A stretch of 49,198 nt of DNA from an uncultured Thermoguttaceae bacterium (GTDB lineage Bacteria; Planctomycetota; Planctomycetia; Pirellulales; Thermoguttaceae), in the NCBI GenBank assembly GCA_937951625.1, contig CALFBP010000022.1:1-49198 (forward strand), written 5' to 3'. The translations under genes were made by a program, and so were the position numbers. Below, in pieces: positions 1 through 8,550 of the stretch; the stretch's first letter is position 1; every line of letters begins with the position of its first letter. The notes under the pieces were generated by a model that saw only the letters and a program-made list of their open reading frames with translations, had not been told where the DNA came from and did not search any database.

Positions 1-162
1 GAAGACCTCGAAACGTTCGGCAGGGCCCACGGTAATTTCCACGCCCGGCGACTCGATCATGGCCCCTGTGCCGCCATAACGCCTTTGCCCGGGATGGTTC
101 ATTGAAACCATCCCGAAATGAAGCCGGCTCGGCGCCACCACGTGAATCATCCGGTTGCCCAC
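1..162 (-). CDS. beta-RFAP synthase, N-terminal part (runs off left edge)
   Basis: Only the first 54 codons are in the window. The protein begins with a beta strand followed by SRLHFGM and then RRYGGTGAMIE, the N-terminal signature of GHMP-kinase-fold beta-ribofuranosylaminobenzene 5'-phosphate synthases. This family condenses pABA with PRPP in the first committed step of the methanopterin side chain. A GTG start at 162 is chosen because GAGGAAGAG lies just upstream; an in-frame ATG at 150 is the alternative. It is downstream of the DUF447 gene on the same strand, with a 92-bp gap. The family call rests on a short fragment but is strengthened by the cluster, which contains DUF447, a DHPS-like protein and pabAB. 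Confidence 0.72.
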   Translation of the reverse strand, partial: MGNRMIHVVAPSRLHFGMVSMNHPGQRRYGGTGAMIESPGVEITVGPAERFEVF

Positions 163-254
163 GCTCTCTTCCTCACGATCCTACGACGTCATGGGTTCTG
201 GATCACCAGCAACGTTACCTCCTAAGGGTCACGGCCCAGGAAAGGGAAAAGGAA

Positions 255-896
255 TCACGCGACGGTTGGCACGGACGGCGTCCGGGACGTTTCCTCAGGC
301 TCGGGCGGTGAGGCGAGGCCCTGCTTTTTTGCCGTCAGGACATGATCCCAAACCAAGGCAAACGCCCTTTTTTCCGCCTCACCGCCGGTTTTTTCCACCA
401 AAACCGCAAGTTGGTCCAAGGCTTGCCGGATTTCCTCCATCGGCAGCCATTTGATCCGACTCGCCAAGATTGCCGCTTCTACGACCGCGTGCTTAGCACG
501 GTTCAGGCCGAAAAAATCGCGGAACCTTCCCTGGGCTACGACCTCGGCCTCGACCATGGCACGCGACCCCACCCACGTGATCTCCGTCACGCGGAGGCTG
601 AGCCACCGGCAAGCGTCGGCAAGTATCCAACCTCGAACGGCGGGAGCCGGAAGCAGTCGTGGCAAGGCCTCGAGGCGATGGAGGGCCGCCTTTGCCAACA
701 ATTCGACGTCGTCGGTGACGTGGAAGACCGCTTCGCCCGATCGCTCCAGGTTGGTCAGCGTCGCCGTGTCTCGGTATGGACGAAGAACCAGGCGTTGGAT
801 GGCGTGGGCCTGATGCTCCTCGACATCCGCGCCCATGGCCGCAAGATGGACCCCACCGTCGGCATGAACCGTCGTGACAATGCCCTCCAGAATCAT
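255..896 (-). CDS. DUF447 family protein (H4MPT-linked C1 cluster, flavin-reductase-like split barrel)
   Basis: A 213-residue protein beginning MILEGIVTT and containing HLAAMG and the segment LRPYRDTATLTNL, which match the DUF447 family found in methanogens and in bacteria that use tetrahydromethanopterin. The family has an FMN-binding split-barrel fold; its exact reaction is not something I can state. A clear Shine-Dalgarno (AAGGAG, 7 bases before the ATG) supports the start. The last 20 or so residues are Pro/Glu/Thr-rich and probably disordered. It lies 73 bp downstream of pabA and 92 bp upstream of the beta-RFAP synthase, so it is likely co-transcribed in one H4MPT-related operon. Confidence 0.78.
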   Translation of the reverse strand: MILEGIVTTVHADGGVHLAAMGADVEEHQAHAIQRLVLRPYRDTATLTNLERSGEAVFHVTDDVELLAKAALHRLEALPRLLPAPAVRGWILADACRWLSLRVTEITWVGSRAMVEAEVVAQGRFRDFFGLNRAKHAVVEAAILASRIKWLPMEEIRQALDQLAVLVEKTGGEAEKRAFALVWDHVLTAKKQGLASPPEPEETSRTPSVPTVA

Positions 897-969
897 CGCG
901 TGCTCCTTTTCCGACCGTGAAAAGTACGCCTTGCGGTGGCGGCGATCTTGGGATCACCGTCCCACATTC

Positions 970-1698
970 TCACGCCTCTTGTGACCTCTTGGGGGGTGAT
1001 GCGGTGATCTGGGGAATCGCGCACTCGGCGCGGGCCGCCACCTCGACGATATTCCATCCGCGTATGCCCTCGCCTCCTTCTCGGCACCTCTCCTCCTGGA
1101 TGGTCGGGAGCGTTTTCGGGATAGGGAGCCTTGCCAATCGCAGAAAGGCCGCGAGGATTGCGTAGCCATGCTCGGTCAGCACCGACTCCGGGTGAAACTG
1201 CAAACCAACGACAGGAAAATGGCGATGCTGGATGGCCATGACCATTCCATCCTCGGCACGTGCCGTGACTTCAAGCACGGGGGGAAGCGATTCCTCTTCT
1301 ACGACCAAAGAATGATAGCGCGCGGCGACAAAGGGGCTAGGCAGATCGGCGAAAATGCCTCGGCCATGATGCACCACTCGAGACGTCCGACCATGCACCG
1401 GCTCCGCCGCCCGAACAATTCTCGCCCCCAGGGCTTCCGCAATTGCTTGGTGGCCCAAGCAGACGCCGAGGATGGGGATGCGGCTGTGCAACTGGCGAAC
1501 GACCTCCAAGGAACAACCGGCGCGGCGTGGATCGCAGGGGCCGGGGGACAAGATCACCGCCTCTGGGGCAGACCTCCTGACGCCTGCCGCGTCGATCGCG
1601 GTGTTGCGCACCACCAACGTGCGGTGGCCGAGCCGTTCGAAGTAACGGGCCAAGTTGTAGACGAAGCTGTCGTAGTTGTCGATCACCAGCACGGTCAT
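970..1698 (-). CDS. pabA: Aminodeoxychorismate/anthranilate synthase glutamine amidotransferase subunit
   Basis: Class I glutamine amidotransferase that supplies ammonia to its partner synthase. Visible motifs are VIDNYDSFVYN at the N-terminus, the nucleophile elbow GVCLGHQ with Cys80, and the His169/Glu171 pair in FHPES. The ATG overlaps the pabB stop in an ATGA, so translation is probably coupled. Since PabB carries the PabB-type lysine, the PabA role is more likely than TrpG, although many bacteria share one amphibolic subunit. The family usually ends near residue 190. This protein continues for about 50 more residues, a low-similarity tail rich in Arg, Glu and Ala, which is unusual. Confidence 0.9.
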   Translation of the reverse strand: MTVLVIDNYDSFVYNLARYFERLGHRTLVVRNTAIDAAGVRRSAPEAVILSPGPCDPRRAGCSLEVVRQLHSRIPILGVCLGHQAIAEALGARIVRAAEPVHGRTSRVVHHGRGIFADLPSPFVAARYHSLVVEEESLPPVLEVTARAEDGMVMAIQHRHFPVVGLQFHPESVLTEHGYAILAAFLRLARLPIPKTLPTIQEERCREGGEGIRGWNIVEVAARAECAIPQITASPPKRSQEA

Positions 1699-3113
1699 AG
1701 CATGGCCTGGATCAAGCCGGTCGCTTTATCCCAAGTTTCCTGATATTCTTGTTCGGGAACGGACTGGGCGACAATGCCGCCGCCGACCGGGAGCTGCCAC
1801 CAGCCTCGCCCGGCCGTGATCGTCCGAATCAAAATGTTCAAATCCACGGTACCATCGAATCCGACGTATCCTAGGCAGCCGCAGTAAGGGCCTCGCGCTG
1901 TCGGTTCCAGCTCCGCGATGATCTCCATGGCGCGTACCTTCGGCGCGCCGGTGACCGATCCGCCGGGAAACGCTGCCCGAACCAGGTCCACAGGACCGAG
2001 CCCCAGACGCAGGCGGCCTTGCACCACCGAGACGAGATGTTGCACGAAGCGGTAGGTCTCCAACGTGCAGAGTTCACGAACGCGGACACTGTCCGGTTCA
2101 CACACTCGTGATAAATCGTTGCGGAGCAAGTCGACGATCATCACGTTTTCCGCCCGATCCTTCTCGCTGCCGCGTAGCTCCTCGCCGGCGAGGCGATCTG
2201 TCTCCGGGCTTGGTGAGCGGGGGCGGGTGCCTTTGATCGGCCGGGTCTCAACCAACCGATCGCGGACGCTGGCGAACCGCTCCGGCGACGCACTGACGAT
2301 CTGGAAAGCCCCCAGATCGAAATAGCCCGCAAACGGCGCAGGATTGAGCCTGCGCAGACGACGGTACAGCGTCACCGAATCGCACCGCGCAGGATGGAGC
2401 AGCCGCTGAGCCAGGTTCACTTGAAACACGTCGCCCGCGTACACGTACTCGATTGCCCGTCGAACCGCCGCGAGATACCTCGGTCTTGAGAAATTGCTGG
2501 TCAGTGCGTCATGAAGCGGAACGGGAAACTGGGGGGCCAGTTCCTCGGGCAGCAGCGGCTTGATCCCCGCATCCGGCGGAATCGGCGAGGGCCCCGGTGC
2601 GGCCAGCCACGATCGAAGCTGGTCGAGTCGCTGCTTGGCGCGTCGGGCGCGGGCCGTGGGCCCTAGCTCGGGGAACCCCTGGGATATGATCCAGGCGCGC
2701 TGTTCCATGTGATCCCAAGCGACCAGAGCGTCGTAGAAACCGACCGCAAGCCACGGCGCCTGGAACTCGTCGTACGCTGGGGCCGGGACTCGTTCCAGGC
2801 ATCGCCCCAGATCGTAGCTCAACAGACCGGCAGCCCCGCCTTGAAACGGCGGCAACCCAGCGAGGGGCAGGGCAGGGAATCTCGCCAGGCGGTTGCCAAA
2901 AAGATCGAGGGGGGCCTCGTTTCCTCCTCCGCCCCCGCAAAATTCGAAATAATCGAAGGGGTCCGCCGCTAAAAACGAATAGCGCCCTAAGGCGGGATCA
3001 TGCATCGCGCTGTCGAGAAACACACAATGTCGTTGGCTGGCCAAGCGCACGAAGGCTGCCTCGGGATCGGGCGGGGGCGAAAGTTCTTCAACAAAGGGTA
3101 GGGCAGGGGACAT
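1695..3113 (-). CDS. pabB: Aminodeoxychorismate synthase component I
   Basis: A 472-residue chorismate-binding enzyme converting chorismate plus ammonia (from PabA) to 4-amino-4-deoxychorismate, the pABA precursor. The C-terminal catalytic domain shows ETRPIKGTRPR with Lys294. In E. coli PabB the equivalent lysine forms a covalent intermediate, while anthranilate synthases have alanine in PIAGT, so this is PabB and not TrpE. Also visible are GDVFQVNLAQR, GGSVTGAPK and a GYVGFDG segment. The stop overlaps the pabA start by 4 bp. The first codons (MSPALP) are encoded by a copy of the GGGCAGGG polar motif. No pabC is visible in the window. Confidence 0.93.
   Translation of the reverse strand: MSPALPFVEELSPPPDPEAAFVRLASQRHCVFLDSAMHDPALGRYSFLAADPFDYFEFCGGGGGNEAPLDLFGNRLARFPALPLAGLPPFQGGAAGLLSYDLGRCLERVPAPAYDEFQAPWLAVGFYDALVAWDHMEQRAWIISQGFPELGPTARARRAKQRLDQLRSWLAAPGPSPIPPDAGIKPLLPEELAPQFPVPLHDALTSNFSRPRYLAAVRRAIEYVYAGDVFQVNLAQRLLHPARCDSVTLYRRLRRLNPAPFAGYFDLGAFQIVSASPERFASVRDRLVETRPIKGTRPRSPSPETDRLAGEELRGSEKDRAENVMIVDLLRNDLSRVCEPDSVRVRELCTLETYRFVQHLVSVVQGRLRLGLGPVDLVRAAFPGGSVTGAPKVRAMEIIAELEPTARGPYCGCLGYVGFDGTVDLNILIRTITAGRGWWQLPVGGGIVAQSVPEQEYQETWDKATGLIQAML
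3096..3109 (+). repeat. Rightward GGGNAGGG pair at the pabB start
   Basis: Octamers at 3096 and 3101 overlap codons 2-6 of pabB, which read SPALP as a result. Two more overlapping copies are at 2865 and 2870 in the same gene. Confidence 0.8.
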
Positions 3114-3207
3114 GATCCAAAGTTGAGCAGATGCAGATCACCCTCCAGCGGTTTCCAACCCGAGTTCGCGAACCGCGACTCGTTGTCTGTTTGGTGAATT
3201 CGGTGAG

Positions 3208-4635
3208 TTAGGAGTCCGGGTCCAGGCAACCTTGTTCTTTGCGGCGTCGGGCGGCACGGAGGGCGCGGCGTTCCAGGCGAGTCAGCTCGCGCACGGTGAG
3301 CATTCCCCACTCCAGCGCTTCGTCTTGCCGGTAGTTCTTTCCCAAAGTCAACGCAGTCACGGCCTTGGCCATCTCGTAGCCAAGATAGAAAGCATGCTGC
3401 GGATCGATCGGCGATGCGGCATGCGCCAGCATTTGCTCGAACAGGTCGTAGGGATCGTTCGCCTGCAAATGCTGACCCGCCGTCACAGCATGCAGGGTTC
3501 CCTGTTCGGCGAAAATCCGGTACGCTGGATCGGTGATCTTCGCGGCCAACTCGTCGAGGGCCTTTGGGCCATGTTCGAGCACTTTCGGGTCGCGAAGCAT
3601 CACTAGACGCGGTTCCACGTGCTTGGGCAAGACTTGATGTTTGATGGCATAATGCACCAGCCGCCGTGCCAAGTCGCATTCCTTGACAGAAGTCCTCGCC
3701 CAATTGATCTCCTGCGTGGTGAGCACGCTGCGGATGCCCAATTCTTGACAGAATCCTAGCAGCAGCACGTTCACGCCCGCCGAGTCTACGTCGGTCAATT
3801 CGGTCAGGTTGCCAATGCCCATCAGCATTTCGGCCTGCGGCCACCGCCGCCGCGCTTCCAGGTAGCGGCCCAAGCTCTCCGCGAAGCCGAAGCCGATGGG
3901 AGTGAGGATGGGATCGATACGATAGCGGACATTGGCTTTGTCCAACTGCGCCAAGGTTTTCTCGAGGCCTTGGAATGTGCCGGGAACGTCGGGCACGGCG
4001 ACCACCTCGCAGCCCCAGTCCTGAGCGTACCGGCAGTTCGTCTTGTTCACCGATAGCACGAGTTCCGCGCCTGCCTTGACCGCGACAGCGATTTCCTCGG
4101 GCTGGAAGCTGTCGATGGACACGCGCAGCCCTTCGTCGCGAAGGGCACGCACCGCATCGCCCACCCCGCTCCAAACGAAGCCTGGCTCGCAGCCAAGGTC
4201 GATCACGTCGGCGCCGTCCGCTCCCAGATGCTTGGCCTGATTCACCAGCTCGGAAAGTGGGAGGCGCGGGGCTAGATTGATTTCGGCTACAATCTCGATG
4301 TCGTATTCGCCATACTCGGCCAACGCCGATTTCTGGCCAAAATAGTCGGGGAGTTGGCGAAGGTCCTTGGGACCACGCTCCACCGGCACTCGAGCAACCT
4401 CCTCCAAAACGGCGAGGTCTCCCTGACAGTAGCCGGGCACCATGACGCGGGTAACGCCCTCGGGAACGACCAGGCGTCGGGCGATCCATTTCGTGGTGAG
4501 CAAGGCCGCCACCGTGATCGGCATGACGGCCACGGCATAGTCGAAGCCGACCGCAGGCCCCAATTCGCGAAGAACCTCCCGGAGCGAGGCTTCCGCCAAT
4601 CGTCCGGTCACGAAGAGGTACTGATCGCGGGCCAT
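3208..4635 (-). CDS. Dihydropteroate synthase-like protein (DUF6513 + DHPS domain)
   Basis: A 475-residue protein with an N-terminal DUF6513-like region (MARDQYLFVTGRLAE onward) and a DHPS TIM-barrel half with DGADVIDLGCEP, LRVSIDSF and GAELVLSVN. Such proteins occur in archaea and in bacteria with H4MPT-linked C1 genes, where they are thought to join the pterin diphosphate to the beta-RFAP-derived arylamine, parallel to FolP in folate synthesis. The open frame extends 26 codons upstream, but the ATG at 4635 gives the family-like N-terminus and was chosen. It ends 94 bp before the pabB start on the same strand. The reaction is inferred from the family and neighbours, not from catalytic residues I could check. 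Confidence 0.85.
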   Translation of the reverse strand: MARDQYLFVTGRLAEASLREVLRELGPAVGFDYAVAVMPITVAALLTTKWIARRLVVPEGVTRVMVPGYCQGDLAVLEEVARVPVERGPKDLRQLPDYFGQKSALAEYGEYDIEIVAEINLAPRLPLSELVNQAKHLGADGADVIDLGCEPGFVWSGVGDAVRALRDEGLRVSIDSFQPEEIAVAVKAGAELVLSVNKTNCRYAQDWGCEVVAVPDVPGTFQGLEKTLAQLDKANVRYRIDPILTPIGFGFAESLGRYLEARRRWPQAEMLMGIGNLTELTDVDSAGVNVLLLGFCQELGIRSVLTTQEINWARTSVKECDLARRLVHYAIKHQVLPKHVEPRLVMLRDPKVLEHGPKALDELAAKITDPAYRIFAEQGTLHAVTAGQHLQANDPYDLFEQMLAHAASPIDPQHAFYLGYEMAKAVTALTLGKNYRQDEALEWGMLTVRELTRLERRALRAARRRKEQGCLDPDS

Positions 4636-4731
4636 GATCGGGTTGGTGATTCCGCGGATCTCAAGATGCCTACCCGCGGCCATTCCCGCGGCCCCCGCCC
4701 GAAAGCTAGGCACCAGGCCGCGGCCAAGTTG

Positions 4732-4992
4732 CTACCGATCCGAACCGATGGACTCGCGGACTTCGTGGAAGATTTGGCGAAGTTCCTTCAACGAAACCTC
4801 TTCCAAGCGTTTGCCTGCGCGGTCCAATCGTTCGTTGACCTTGATTGCCGTCTCTTGCATCACGGCGTGCGTATCCTGACTCCCGCCGACTAAGACGAAA
4901 TTTTTGCCCCGGGTCAATCGGGTATGCCCATCGTCGTTGTCGAACGCGAGGCCCAAAATGGCGGCGGATTTGGGGGGGCCGTTGGCTTTCAC
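4732..4992 (-). CDS. Small conserved protein of unknown function (86 aa)
   Basis: An 86-residue protein with a central segment ILGLAFDNDDGHTRLTRG and FVLVGGSQDTHAVMQ, followed by an amphipathic helix-rich half (ETAIKVNERLDRAGKRLEE). I recall similar proteins only from Planctomycetes, without a known function. There is no signal peptide or membrane segment. It begins 9 bp after the FHA gene stop and ends 96 bp before the DHPS-like gene, so it sits between a signalling protein and the cofactor genes on the same strand. It is likely a real gene because of its tight spacing and protein-like composition. Confidence 0.7.
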   Translation of the reverse strand: MKANGPPKSAAILGLAFDNDDGHTRLTRGKNFVLVGGSQDTHAVMQETAIKVNERLDRAGKRLEEVSLKELRQIFHEVRESIGSDR

Positions 4993-5001
4993 TCGTGAAT
5001 C

Positions 5002-5625
5002 TCAGAAGCGCCGAAGCAAATCCTTCAATCCCTTGGAAGCCGCGTCCCGCGTGCTGGCGGAATCGGTCTTCGGGCCCTTGACTGGTTCTTCTTCGGCTTG
5101 TTTGGACGGATTTTCCGCGGGGGATACGGCTCTTGTTTCGCCCTGGGCGATTTCCTGAAGGTTCTTCGGTAGCATCGTCGTCGTGTCGCTCAGGCTCGCG
5201 CCCGTCGATTCATCAAACCAATCCCCTAGGTCCAGGTCCTTGTCGGTGGTTTGCGGACGTGCGGCCTCGACGGTGCGGGCAGCGGCCTCCTGAACACTGC
5301 GGACTTTCGGCGCCTTCTTGCCGACCACGGTTGCGGTGATCTGCACCTCGAACTCGATTTGTCCTATCTTGAGGTGATCGCCGGATTTCAATTCAGCTTC
5401 CCCGACGATTCGTTCTCCATTTACGAAAGTGCCGTTCTTGCTGTTGAAGTCGCGAACGGCCACGAAACCCTCTTCCACCATGATCACGCAGTGGTGCCGA
5501 CTGACCAGGTCGCTATGAGGACGCAGATTGCAATCCTCCGCACGCCCGATGAAGAATTTCGGACCGGGGATCGGGATTTCCTGACCAGCGTGTTTCCCGT
5601 GGACAACGACAAGTTTTACATCCAT
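5002..5625 (-). CDS. FHA domain protein
   Basis: A 207-residue cytosolic protein. Residues 1-96 form a forkhead-associated domain with the phosphothreonine-binding signature: GR at 27-28, SRHH at 42-45 and NSKNGTFVNG at 61-70. The remaining half is low-complexity, rich in Ala, Glu, Thr and Lys, and probably disordered; it contains an acidic DLGDWFDE patch. FHA domains bind phosphothreonine peptides, usually made by Ser/Thr kinases, which are abundant in Planctomycetes. An in-frame GTG 12 bases upstream is possible, but ATG 5625 sits behind GAGGGG. It is the first gene of the minus-strand run that continues into the H4MPT cluster. Confidence 0.88.
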   Translation of the reverse strand: MDVKLVVVHGKHAGQEIPIPGPKFFIGRAEDCNLRPHSDLVSRHHCVIMVEEGFVAVRDFNSKNGTFVNGERIVGEAELKSGDHLKIGQIEFEVQITATVVGKKAPKVRSVQEAAARTVEAARPQTTDKDLDLGDWFDESTGASLSDTTTMLPKNLQEIAQGETRAVSPAENPSKQAEEEPVKGPKTDSASTRDAASKGLKDLLRRF

Positions 5626-5637
5626 CGCTCTGAACAC

Positions 5638-6103
5638 CCCTCATGCAACGAGAAGAGCCGAAGAACTCGGCAAGCACCTCCCCTGGGCTAAACCATCGCG
5701 CCGGTTACCTCCCACTGTCCGCCCTTAGTATGAACGAAATCTTTGGCGATGCAACGGGGTTCGGTATTTTTTGTCGGTCGGCGAGAGCCCGTAACTTCTG
5801 TCCCAGCCCCAAAGAGCCGCCCAAGCATTACAGGCTTTCGACGCCCATGTTTGCTGTATGGTTTGTAGGACCACCAACCGATGCCACCCAATGAAATTCT
5901 TTCCCAAATCGCGGCAAAGGCAACCCCCGCACCGTAAGTAATCGATCGTTTTTTAAGGGCAAGAATTCAAAACAACAGCCCCAAACCCCTCCATCGAGGG
6001 CGGTTGTCTCTGCACGAGATAGGCGGGTGTGAATACGATATGGGCAGCGATCCAAATCTGCTTCTCCAAAGAGATTCCCACCCCACGGCCGCGTGAATGT
6101 TAG
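5638..6103. other. Gene-free stretch between FHA gene and lipM
   Basis: About 465 bases with only short frames lacking protein-like composition. It must contain the promoter of the minus-strand FHA/H4MPT run and the 3' end of the gcv-lipM operon. I see no convincing hairpin terminator, tRNA or repeat. Confidence 0.5.
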
Positions 6104-6949
6104 TTAACTATTAAAAAACATCGAAAGCTCGGGCCGGGTTCGTTTTATTACCCACGCTGGACAGTTATGTTTCGCCAACACCAATTGATCAATTGCTGCC
6201 CGCTCCGTTTCGGATAACTGTTCTTCGGCCCAGCTCAACCGCAACCGGTCGCTTAGTCGCGCCAGCCACACCTCCAGCACAAACTCGAATGGGAACTCGC
6301 GGCCAGCGATTTCCTTGAGGCCCGGCAGCTCGGGGGCGACCAAAGAACGAGCCAAAAGAAGACTTCCATGTTGGAGCAGGGCGTCGTTGTTGCGGCGTTG
6401 GGCACTGCCAGCCACCTTGATGGGACCCACGAGCACATCGCCGGGCGAGCGTCGCTGAAAACAGAGAAATGGTAGAGCGGCTGCCTTCTTCCCCTCTTGG
6501 ACTTTTCCACAAATCTGGGCATGAACGCCGAAGTGGGCGAGAAGCTCGACGATCGTGCCATGAACGACTTCATAAAGCCATTGCCGGGGCATGTTCCGGC
6601 CGCATCCCGAATTTCGCGACACAATTAACCCCTCTGACGTTTGGTTAGCGCGAGGTTCGTTCGTCGGCAGCTTCAAGGGGACGGCAAGGGAGTAAGTCCA
6701 TTCCACGTCGTGGACGATCGCCCCCCCGCCGCTGATCCGCCGCACGACCGGACACGAGAGGCTTGGCGGGTGTTGCTGACGATCCTCGTGATTCTGGAAG
6801 TAGCCCAACGAGAGCGTTGGTCCCTCCCAGCGGTAGAATCGCAGGCACCACCGGCCGGTCTTCCCTGCCCAATGCCAGAGCCATTCGTCGACCGCCATAT
6901 TCCAAGCCCCGGCCGCGGGTGGATCGATGAGGAGTCGGCAATCGGTCAT
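6104..6949 (-). CDS. lipM: LipM-type octanoyltransferase / lipoate-protein ligase A family
   Basis: A 281-residue BPL/LplA/LipB-fold protein. RRISGGGAIVHD (residues 70-81) and the lysine motif KVAGSAQRR (Lys178) define the fold and acyl-carrier binding. PFLCFQ places a cysteine at residue 163 just before the KVAGSAQ strand, the position of the catalytic cysteine in Bacillus LipM; LplA ligases lack it. LipM transfers octanoate from acyl-ACP to the GcvH lysine. Its ATG overlaps the gcvPB stop (ATGA), making it the last gene of the glycine cleavage operon. Assignment as LipM and not LplA rests on the cysteine and the missing LplA C-terminal domain. Confidence 0.82.
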   Translation of the reverse strand: MTDCRLLIDPPAAGAWNMAVDEWLWHWAGKTGRWCLRFYRWEGPTLSLGYFQNHEDRQQHPPSLSCPVVRRISGGGAIVHDVEWTYSLAVPLKLPTNEPRANQTSEGLIVSRNSGCGRNMPRQWLYEVVHGTIVELLAHFGVHAQICGKVQEGKKAAALPFLCFQRRSPGDVLVGPIKVAGSAQRRNNDALLQHGSLLLARSLVAPELPGLKEIAGREFPFEFVLEVWLARLSDRLRLSWAEEQLSETERAAIDQLVLAKHNCPAWVIKRTRPELSMFFNS

Positions 6950-8397
6950 GAGAATTTCAGGATCGGGGTCCTGGCGGCCCGAACCTCGTCCGGGCGGCTG
7001 ATCGCGGTCGAGTGGGGCGCCTGATGCAGCAAGTCGGCCGGTTCCCGGCAGATACGCTCCAGGGCCTCGGCCATCGCGTCCAGCGTGGCCTTGGATTCGG
7101 TCTCCGTCGGTTCGATCATCAGCGCTTCTTTGACGATCAAAGGGAAGTAGACGGTGGGGGCGTGGAAGCCGAAGTCCAACAACCGTTTGGCGATGTCCAT
7201 GGCCGTGATGCCCTGACTCGCCTTGAGCGCCGAAGCCGATGCTACGAATTCGTGCATGCAGCGATCGCCGTGCGGAATATCCAAGAAAGTTTTCAGCCGG
7301 CTGAGCAAGTAATTGGCGTTGAGCACGGCGTTTTCCGCGACTCGCCTGGCCCCGTCCGGCCCCAACGTCCGCAGGTAGCAGTAGGTCCGCACAAGCACCC
7401 CGGTATTGCCGAAAAAGCTCCGCACGCGGCCGATGGACTTGGGGCGATCATAGTCGAGGCGATAACCGCCTCGATCGGTGCGAACCACGATCGGCACGGG
7501 CAAGTAAGGGGCCAAAGCGGCCGTGACCGCGATCGGCCCCGCTCCGGGTCCACCGCCGCCATGGGGGCCGCTGAACGTTTTATGAGGGTTGAAGTGCATC
7601 ATGTCGGCCCCGAAATCGCCGGGTCGCGCAATGCCCAGAATCGCATTCATGTTCGCGCCGTCGAGGTACACCAAGCCGCCGTATGCATGGACCCGCCGCG
7701 CAATCTCCGCGATCTGTCCGTCGAACAGCCCGAGCGTATTGGGATTGGTCATCATGAACACGGCGGTCTCGGACGAAAGCTTGCGGCTCAAATCCTCAAG
7801 ATCCACGAGTCCTTGGGCGGTGCTACGGACCTGAATCGTCGACCAGCCGGCCATCGCGGCACTAGCCGGGTTGGTGCCGTGGGCCGCGTCGGGTATCAAC
7901 ACCGTACGGCGGTGCTCGCCGCGGTCGCGAAAATAGGCCGCCGCCACCAGCAAGGCCGTCATCTCGCCTTGAGCGCCGGCCGCCGGCTGAAGGCTTACCG
8001 CCTCCAACCCGGCAATCTCGGCCAGCATTTCCTGGACTGAGTGCAAGATGGCCAACAAACCCTGAAGCGTAGTTTCCGGTTGGTAAGGATGCACATCTGC
8101 AAACCCACTCTGACTCGCCAGCCGCTCGTTCCGCTTGGGATTGTACTTCATCGTACACGAGCCGAGCGGGTAGAAGTGCGTGTCGACCGACATATTGAGT
8201 GTGGAAAGATTCACGAAATGCCGCACTATGTCCGGCTCGGTCAACTCGGGCAGCGGTGGTGGCGAGGCAGCAAGCGCTTCGGCGGGAATCCATTCCTCGA
8301 TGGGGCGCGTCGGGACGTCGCACGGCGGCAATTGTACGGCCCGCCGACCGGGTCGTGAGAGTTCAAAAAGCAACTGAGTGGCTTGCTGGTTGCGCAT
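6946..8397 (-). CDS. gcvPB: Glycine dehydrogenase (decarboxylating) subunit 2
   Basis: A 483-residue PLP enzyme, the C-terminal-half subunit of the split P-protein. The PLP lysine is Lys273 in NPHKTFSGPHGGGGPG; HGTNPASA and YLDGANMNAI are also clear. With GcvPA it decarboxylates glycine and transfers the aminomethyl group to the lipoyl arm of GcvH. It lies 153 bp downstream of gcvPA and overlaps lipM by 4 bp. The length is typical for the two-subunit (Thermus/Bacillus type) P-protein. The intervening 8398-8550 stretch holds nothing I recognise. Confidence 0.96.
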   Translation of the reverse strand: MRNQQATQLLFELSRPGRRAVQLPPCDVPTRPIEEWIPAEALAASPPPLPELTEPDIVRHFVNLSTLNMSVDTHFYPLGSCTMKYNPKRNERLASQSGFADVHPYQPETTLQGLLAILHSVQEMLAEIAGLEAVSLQPAAGAQGEMTALLVAAAYFRDRGEHRRTVLIPDAAHGTNPASAAMAGWSTIQVRSTAQGLVDLEDLSRKLSSETAVFMMTNPNTLGLFDGQIAEIARRVHAYGGLVYLDGANMNAILGIARPGDFGADMMHFNPHKTFSGPHGGGGPGAGPIAVTAALAPYLPVPIVVRTDRGGYRLDYDRPKSIGRVRSFFGNTGVLVRTYCYLRTLGPDGARRVAENAVLNANYLLSRLKTFLDIPHGDRCMHEFVASASALKASQGITAMDIAKRLLDFGFHAPTVYFPLIVKEALMIEPTETESKATLDAMAEALERICREPADLLHQAPHSTAISRPDEVRAARTPILKFS

Positions 8398-8550
8398 AGT
8401 ACAAGGACTGCCAGTTTGTCAGACAGGTAAAAAGCCGGAATTTGTACCCATAAGACGCCCCCTGGCGACCAGCCGACTTATCTGCCACGCGAAAGAAACT
8501 GCATGGCGTGCTGGCCCAAGGACCACTCGGAGTCAACGAGCGACCGGGGT

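Noticed and set aside
2987-4489. A 500-codon minus-strand frame overlapping pabB and the DHPS-like gene
   Set aside because: Its translation is Arg/Gly/Ser-rich and has no domain motifs, while both overlapped genes show clear family motifs. It is a GC-rich shadow frame.
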